From the NCBI RefSeq assembly GCF_030269125.1, contig NZ_BSSM01000004.1, positions 124,001 through 188,000 of the forward strand: a DNA stretch of 64,000 nt. The letters run 5' to 3'. Numbering within the stretch: position 1 is the stretch's first letter; each line of letters starts with the position of its first letter. Shown piece after piece: positions 59,068-64,000 of this stretch. A model generated the notes under the pieces. That model saw only the letters and a program-made list of their open reading frames with translations. It did no database searches and had not been told where the DNA came from. A program made the translations under genes and the position numbers. This DNA comes from Streptomyces hygroscopicus subsp. hygroscopicus. Lineage in GTDB: Bacteria; Actinomycetota; Actinomycetes; Streptomycetales; Streptomycetaceae.

Positions 59068-60057
59068 TCATGCGTGGGCGGAGTTCCGGTACTCGACGGG
59101 GGAGACTCCGTACGTGGCCCGGAACACCCGGCTGAAATGGGAGGCACTGGCGAAACCCCAGCGGTGGGCCACCGCGGCGATGGTCGTCCCTGCCGCGTTC
59201 CGGCGGGTCAGCTCACGCCGGCACCGCTCCAGACGGCGCTGCAGGATCCACCGGCTGACGGTGATGTCCTCGAACTGGAACAGCTTGTGCAGGTAGCGCA
59301 CGGAGATGTGGTGGGCCCGCGCGATCGCTTCCGGCGTCAGATCCGGGTCGGCGAGGTTCGCGTCGATGTGGGCCCGAATCCGCAGCAGCGACACCCGGGC
59401 ACCGCTCGGCGTCTCCGCACCGGCCCTGCCCAGCCGTTCGTCGGCCAGCGTCTGCAGCAGGTCCACGACGTTGTGGGCGATCAGGTCGGCCGTGTGCTGC
59501 GGGTACGTTGCCCCGGTGTCCACGAGCCGGAACAGGAACGGCGACAGCAATCGGCCGAGCGGTGTCTCGGAGCCGAGCGGGGAGGCCGTGATCTGCCGCA
59601 GTTCCGACTCGCTCAGACCCAGCACGTCACGAGGCAGGACGAGAGACTTCGTCTGGAAGCGCTCGGGCAGGGTCATCCGGATGGGCCGCGCCATGTCGTA
59701 GACGAAGAGCTGTCCCGGCCGAACGTACGCGTCACGGTCGTCCTGCTCGACCCGGGCGACGCCTCTGTTCAGCAGCTTCACGACCACGTAGGCGTCGTTG
59801 TCGCTGCCCGCGATGAGCCGCCGGGTGCGCAGGGCCCGCAGTGGGTCGCCGTCCACCGTGACGACCTGCATCGGCCCCAGCGATGACGTGCGGATCGTGC
59901 CGCGGTCGACCTCGTCGGGGACGGCCATGTCCACGGAACCGAACGTCCGGCACAGTGACTCACGCCAGTACGCCCGTCGGCGGTGCGCGGGCACCGCGTC
60001 GGTCGCGTAGAGGGTGTCCGAGAGCCGAGGCTCCAACAGAGATGAATTCGGCGACAT
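59068..60057 (-). CDS. AraC-family transcriptional regulator
   Basis: 329 residues. The N-terminal ~190 form a cupin-like AraC-binding domain (VVVKLLNRGVARVEQDDRDA, RPGQLFVYDMARPI). The C-terminal ~100 hold two helix-turn-helix motifs (TPEAIARAHHISVRYLHKLF and AAVAHRWGFASASHFSRVF). ATG 60057 has AAAGG eight bases upstream. It lies 83 bases after cydC in the same direction, so it could be read from that operon or have its own promoter. The target is not evident. Confidence 0.9.
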   Translation of the reverse strand: MSPNSSLLEPRLSDTLYATDAVPAHRRRAYWRESLCRTFGSVDMAVPDEVDRGTIRTSSLGPMQVVTVDGDPLRALRTRRLIAGSDNDAYVVVKLLNRGVARVEQDDRDAYVRPGQLFVYDMARPIRMTLPERFQTKSLVLPRDVLGLSESELRQITASPLGSETPLGRLLSPFLFRLVDTGATYPQHTADLIAHNVVDLLQTLADERLGRAGAETPSGARVSLLRIRAHIDANLADPDLTPEAIARAHHISVRYLHKLFQFEDITVSRWILQRRLERCRRELTRRNAAGTTIAAVAHRWGFASASHFSRVFRATYGVSPVEYRNSAHA

Positions 60058-60140
60058 GATCTCCGCCTTTCAGCCGGTGCGCTTTCCGGACACACCGTGT
60101 CAGTGCGCAACCGGCCGCCGCATCGCGTGAATCCATGAGA

Positions 60141-61772
60141 TCAGGGGTGCGGGGCCCGGTGAACGGCGGCGGCGAGGCCGAGGGGGACGACCGCGGTCGG
60201 AGTCCGGTCCAGCAGGTCGCGGTGCTGCTCCTGGAGGGCGATCACCACCGCGGTGTCGGGCAGCGCCCGGGGCAGTGCGGCCAGCAGCGCCTCGGCGGTG
60301 GGACGGTCCAGACCGGCGGTCGGTTCGTCGAGCAGCAGGACCGCAGGGCGCCTCAGCACGGCGCGCGCGGTGGCGAGGCGCCTTCGCTGCCCCTGGGACA
60401 GCAGACGCCCGCCGGGGCCCACCGGGGTGTCGAGCGGCAGGGCCGGGAGGGCGACCACCTCCAGTGCCCTCCGGAGGGCGGCGGTGTCGGCCGACGGCGC
60501 CGCCTGACGCAGATTGGCCGCCACCGTCGCGTCGGCCAGCCAGTCGTCGGCCTCGACCAGGGTGACGGTCTCGGCGACGGTCCGGGCCGACAGGTCCCGC
60601 ACCGGCGTGCCGTCGAGGAGGACCGTGCCCGCGGGGGCCGGCAGACGACCGGCGAGTTGACCGAGCAGCGTCGATTTCCCGCTGCCGTTCGGGCCGGTGA
60701 CCAGGACCAGACCGGGGCCTTTCAGGGTCAGGGAGAGGCAGGTGGACGATCCCGGGAGTGGGAGACCTCTCGTCTCCACGGAGCGGGCGGCCGGCCGTCG
60801 CGGGCCCGCGGGCCGTTCCTCGGCGGCGAGCGGCGCGAGGCGTCCGGCCGCGTCGCCGGCCTCGGCCAGATGCCGCAGCAACCGGGGCATGCTGTCCAGT
60901 AGCTCCCACCCGGCGGCCACCAGGAGCACCTCGCCCACCACGACGGCGATCGGCTGCGCGGGAGCGGCGCTCAGGGCCGTGCCCAGCACCGTCGCCTGGC
61001 CCAGGGCGCCGAGAAGACGCAGCGCCAGACGGCCGAGCCGCTCGGCTCGGGCAGCGGCCCATTCGGCGGACTCGACAGCCGTCATGGCGGTGATCGCCGC
61101 CCGTTGCGCCTGCGGAACGGCCTCCAGGCACCGCAGTTCCTCGAAGGCGGCCCGGCTGCCGAGCAGCACGGTACGCAGAGCGGTCCTGGCCTCGGTGGCC
61201 GTGGCCAGACGAGCTCGCGCCAGACGGTGGGACCGCCGGGCGCAGGCGAGGCCGGCCGCCCAGACGGCCAGTTCGGCCACCCCCAGGAGCGGCATCGCCC
61301 ACAGCAGCAGGATCTCCACCAGACACGCGGTGGTGACCGCTGCCGCGAGGGGTGCGAGGACGTTGGGGGGCAGGCCCGCGACGGTCTCGACATCGGTGGT
61401 GAGCCTGGCGAGCAGTGCACCGTCGCGTAGGCCGCGCAGCTCACGGGTGGGAAGGCGGGCGGCGCCACGGGACAGCCGAGAGCGCAGCTCCACGGAGGCG
61501 GTCAGCAGCGTCCGGTGGTTGACGAGGCGTTCGAGGTAGCGCAGCCCGGTGCGGGCCAGGGCCAGTGTCCGCACGGCACCCGACGGATACATCCAGGACC
61601 AGGTGGTGTCGGCCCGGAGGGTGACCACGGCACAGGTCGTCAGGAACCACCCGGACACACCGAGCAGCGCGGCGCCGCCGACTTCGCCGGCGATGGCCAG
61701 CAGCACGCCGGTCACCAGGGCGCGGCGCGGAGCCGCCGTACGCAGCAGGCGCCAGGTGCCGGTCCGGCTCAT
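60141..61772 (-). CDS. cydC: ABC exporter subunit CydC (cytochrome bd assembly)
   Basis: 543 residues: six-helix membrane part, then an ATPase with Walker A GPNGSGKST, a signature LLSQGQRRRLATAR (LSQGQ in place of LSGGQ) and Walker B AVLLLDEPTAGLD. CydDC exports thiols such as glutathione or cysteine in E. coli and is needed to assemble cytochrome bd. The conserved H-loop His is not obvious (IALQEQHRDLL). ATG 61772 overlaps the cydD stop (ATGA). Confidence 0.88.
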   Translation of the reverse strand: MSRTGTWRLLRTAAPRRALVTGVLLAIAGEVGGAALLGVSGWFLTTCAVVTLRADTTWSWMYPSGAVRTLALARTGLRYLERLVNHRTLLTASVELRSRLSRGAARLPTRELRGLRDGALLARLTTDVETVAGLPPNVLAPLAAAVTTACLVEILLLWAMPLLGVAELAVWAAGLACARRSHRLARARLATATEARTALRTVLLGSRAAFEELRCLEAVPQAQRAAITAMTAVESAEWAAARAERLGRLALRLLGALGQATVLGTALSAAPAQPIAVVVGEVLLVAAGWELLDSMPRLLRHLAEAGDAAGRLAPLAAEERPAGPRRPAARSVETRGLPLPGSSTCLSLTLKGPGLVLVTGPNGSGKSTLLGQLAGRLPAPAGTVLLDGTPVRDLSARTVAETVTLVEADDWLADATVAANLRQAAPSADTAALRRALEVVALPALPLDTPVGPGGRLLSQGQRRRLATARAVLRRPAVLLLDEPTAGLDRPTAEALLAALPRALPDTAVVIALQEQHRDLLDRTPTAVVPLGLAAAVHRAPHP

Positions 61773-63520
61773 CGGGCTCTCCCGTGGTCCAGCGTGATGA
61801 TGTCCTGCGCCAGCGGCAGCAGTGCCGCGCTGTGGGTGGCGAGCAGGACCGTACGGTCCCGGGTCAGTGTCCGCAGCGCCGACAGGACCCGGTGTTCCGC
61901 TTGCGGGTCGAGGTGTGCGGTGGGTTCGTCAAGACACAGCAGGGGGGCGTCCCGCAGCAACGCCCGGACGAGGGCCAGTTGCTGGGACTGACCGGAGGAC
62001 AGGCCGGTGCCGCGTTCGCCGAGGGGGGTGTCCAGTCCCCGCGGCAGCGAAGTCAGGAGGTCTCCGAAGCCGAGGGAGGCGACGGCGTCCAGCAGGTCGT
62101 GGTCGCTTGCGGTGGGCCGGGCCAGGAGGAGGTTCTCGCGCAGGGTGCCGGGCAGCAGGTGGGCCGGCTGGCCCACCCAGGAGACTCGGCTGGGATCGGC
62201 GGGGACGGCCCGTGCGTCCAGCAGGTGGAGCGCGCGCCCGTCGTCCGGGGCGGCCAGCCCCGCCGCGACGGCCAGCAGCGTGGACTTGCCCGCCCCGCTC
62301 GGTCCGGTGACGGCCAGGCACCGGCCCGGTGCGACCCGCACGCTCACGCGGTCCAGGGAAGGTTCCTCCCGTCCCGCGTGACGGATCGTGACGGCCTTCA
62401 GGAACACACCGGGCGGCGCCGGGGTCCGTCGTGCCGGCCGGACCGGGTGGGCGGGGGGCGGCGCGTACGCGTCGGCCGCGTCGGCCGCGTCCAGGATCGC
62501 CGCCAGCAGTTCCACGGCGGCACTCGCACGGGCGCGGGCGTGATAGCCCGCGGCGAGGTCCCGGGCCGGAGCGAAGTAGGCGGGTACCAGGACGAGCACG
62601 AACAACGCGGCGGACAGGCTCATGTGGTCCGGCACGACCGGCAGCCGCAGGTAGGCGAGCAGGACCAGGCCGCAGTAGGTGGCCACGACCGCGAGGGTGC
62701 CGGTGATGAGCAGCTCGACCCACGCGGTCGACAGGAAGGCGATCCGGAGCACCTTCTCGGTACGACGGGCGACCTCGCGGTCGTCCTGGGCCACCGAGGC
62801 GGCCGCCTCCTCGTGTGCGCCGAGTCCGACCAGGGTGGGCAGTCCCCGCAGGTGGTCCAGCAGCCGTGACTGGTGGGACCGGATCGCGGCCAGTTGGGCG
62901 GCGACGGCGGTCCGCGTGCCCAGGCCGATGACCTTCAGGTTGGCCGGCAACAGCGGGGTGGCCGCCAGCACGAGCAGAGCGGTGAACCAGCTGCGGCACA
63001 CGATCGCCACCAGGATGATGCCGCTGCCGAGCAGCATGGTCGTCCGCGCGGGCACATAGCCGGTGAGCCAGCCGGTCAGCTCGTCCACCTCGCCGTCGAC
63101 GGCCTGGACGAGCTGTGCGTCGTCCAGGCCGGTGCGAGCCGGTCCGTGGCAGGGCAGCGCCGTCCCGACGAGCCGACGGCGCAGGGTCTCGCGCACGGTA
63201 CGGGCGCCACGTGCGGCCGCCGTGTCGCCCGCCGCCAGCAGTCCGGAGCGAAGGGCGACGCCGGCCGTCACGAGGAGGGCGGGAAGGAGGAGGACGGTCC
63301 ACGGCCGCGGGTTGTTATTCAGCGTGGACAGGCCGCGCTGGGCGCCCCAGGAGAGCCCGCCCGCCCACAGGACGGTGCCCAGCTGAGCCGCGCCGCGCAG
63401 GACCCCCGCGCGGCGCAGCTCGGGCCCGGCGACGGCCGCCCAGGACTTCAGCCTGGCGGGGACCGGGTCATCGGCCCGGTCCGCCGCCAGTTCGTCCAGG
63501 AGTACGGCGGTGGTCCTCAC
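61769..63520 (-). CDS. cydD: ABC exporter subunit CydD (cytochrome bd assembly)
   Basis: 583 residues: membrane part with helices such as PWTVLLLPALLVTAGVAL, then an ATPase with Walker A GPSGAGKST, signature GLSSGQSQQLALVRALL, Walker B PLLCLDEPTAHLD and H-loop TVLLATHS. It pairs with CydC as a heterodimer. GTG 63520 overlaps the cydB stop (GTGA); the frame is open further upstream into cydB but without homology. Gene order cydB-cydD-cydC matches actinobacterial cydABDC operons, with cydA expected to the right of the window. Confidence 0.92.
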   Translation of the reverse strand: MRTTAVLLDELAADRADDPVPARLKSWAAVAGPELRRAGVLRGAAQLGTVLWAGGLSWGAQRGLSTLNNNPRPWTVLLLPALLVTAGVALRSGLLAAGDTAAARGARTVRETLRRRLVGTALPCHGPARTGLDDAQLVQAVDGEVDELTGWLTGYVPARTTMLLGSGIILVAIVCRSWFTALLVLAATPLLPANLKVIGLGTRTAVAAQLAAIRSHQSRLLDHLRGLPTLVGLGAHEEAAASVAQDDREVARRTEKVLRIAFLSTAWVELLITGTLAVVATYCGLVLLAYLRLPVVPDHMSLSAALFVLVLVPAYFAPARDLAAGYHARARASAAVELLAAILDAADAADAYAPPPAHPVRPARRTPAPPGVFLKAVTIRHAGREEPSLDRVSVRVAPGRCLAVTGPSGAGKSTLLAVAAGLAAPDDGRALHLLDARAVPADPSRVSWVGQPAHLLPGTLRENLLLARPTASDHDLLDAVASLGFGDLLTSLPRGLDTPLGERGTGLSSGQSQQLALVRALLRDAPLLCLDEPTAHLDPQAEHRVLSALRTLTRDRTVLLATHSAALLPLAQDIITLDHGRAR

Positions 63521-64000
63521 GAGACGGTCTCCGCTTCGGTGTCCGCGTCGAAGTACCCGGCGCGGCGGTCGCGGCGGTCGCCGGTGATCCAGGCGGCCAG
63601 TGCCGCGCAGCCCAGCACCGTGACGCCGATCGGGCCGATCACCGGGGAGACGCCGCCGAACACGTCCTGGGAGAGGGCGGTGGCCACGATGCCGAGCATC
63701 ACCAGCAGGACGCGTCGCGCCACCGTCCGCAGAGGGCCGGTGGACGAGGGCGCGGCCATGGGGGACTGGGCCCGGGTGGGCAGCGGCGGCAGGGGGCTCT
63801 CCACCGGATCGGCGTACTTGCCCCGGAAACTCCGCCAGGCGTAGATGTTGTAGGCCAGCACGAACGGCATGCACAGGCCGACGCCGAGGACCAGGAAGAG
63901 CTGCGAGGAGTGCGGGGCGGCGGCCTGATGGACGCTCAGGCCGGGTGGCACCACGACCGGCAGGGTGAGGACCGCCAACCCGGCGAGCCCGCAGCCGGTC
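63517..64000 (-). CDS. cydB: Cytochrome bd oxidase subunit II, C-terminal part
   Basis: The last ~160 residues are present; the 5' end lies beyond the window. The canonical end of CydB is recognisable (SSQLFLVLGVGLCMPFVLAY, NIYAWRSFRGKY). Unlike E. coli CydB, which ends there, this protein continues for ~100 residues with a Pro-rich linker and two more hydrophobic helices (VLLVMLGIVATAL; IGVTVLGCAALAAWI) before an acidic tail. CydB forms the quinol oxidase core with CydA, reducing oxygen at low tension. Confidence 0.9.
   Translation of the reverse strand, partial: TGCGLAGLAVLTLPVVVPPGLSVHQAAAPHSSQLFLVLGVGLCMPFVLAYNIYAWRSFRGKYADPVESPLPPLPTRAQSPMAAPSSTGPLRTVARRVLLVMLGIVATALSQDVFGGVSPVIGPIGVTVLGCAALAAWITGDRRDRRAGYFDADTEAETVS

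Overview
The window is about 70% GC or higher, with strong third-position GC bias, dense bidirectional gene packing, abundant GTG starts, 4-bp ATGA/GTGA stop-start overlaps and characteristic families (HAMP-repeat hybrid kinase, SpoIIE-type PP2C phosphatase, LAL regulator, DUF2804, WS/DGAT, MAB_1171c-type protein). All of this points to Streptomyces or a close relative. Many accessory functions and at least eight broken or fragmentary genes suggest a chromosome-arm style region rather than a conserved core.

Layout. 1-4.7 kb (minus strand): a GAF-LytTR regulator, catalase-peroxidase KatG, a degenerate cupredoxin and the start of a PQQ-dependent alcohol dehydrogenase, all reading the same way. 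4.8-6.3 kb: two damaged genes (frameshifted NTF2-like, headless LysR). 6.3-11.3 kb: a secreted ricin-type lectin, the cobinamide-salvage hydrolase CbiZ, and a DHA2 drug exporter divergent from an XRE regulator. 11.9-17.3 kb: an unrecognised gene and two Hanks-type Ser/Thr kinases with different membrane C-termini. 17.3-18.6 kb: a secreted M15-like peptidase and the first of two tRNA-Ser-like RNAs. 18.6-25.8 kb: DUF2804, then a uronate/glucarate catabolic island (udh, kdgD, gudD, IclR repressor, SSS transporter) with two matching promoter-operator modules and a broken aldehyde dehydrogenase at the last step. 26-30.2 kb: CPT-like kinase, MDMPI-type remnant, the second tRNA-Ser-like element, an NTF2-like gene with a perfect palindrome at its promoter, a fructosamine-kinase-like gene ending in a 79-bp tandem duplication, and a broken SDR gene. 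30.4-34.3 kb (minus): a tight four-gene operon, XRE regulator - HExxH protein - seven-TM protein - flavin monooxygenase. 34.6-41.4 kb: a coupled glycerolipid operon (WS/DGAT, PlsB, HAD-PlsC fusion) facing an acyl-CoA synthetase. 42.9-49.7 kb: a 1421-aa HAMP-repeat hybrid kinase coupled to a multi-sensor PP2C phosphatase. 50-55 kb: secreted VOC protein, broken DUF5709 gene, and a sugar ABC importer without its own ATPase. 55.3-64 kb (minus): alpha/beta hydrolase lacking its nucleophile, LAL regulator, AraC regulator, and cydB-cydD-cydC of cytochrome bd oxidase.

Best candidates for new biology are (i) the two 99-nt tRNA-Ser-like elements, each with an abnormal anticodon arm, a type-II variable arm, and an upstream block of three CGTCA repeats spaced exactly 11 nt; and (ii) the XRE-HExxH-7TM-flavoprotein operon. 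The two promoter-operator modules of the uronate regulon have identical geometry. TTA (bldA-type) leucine codons were noticed in only two genes, a kinase (codon 2) and a secreted VOC protein (codon 13).
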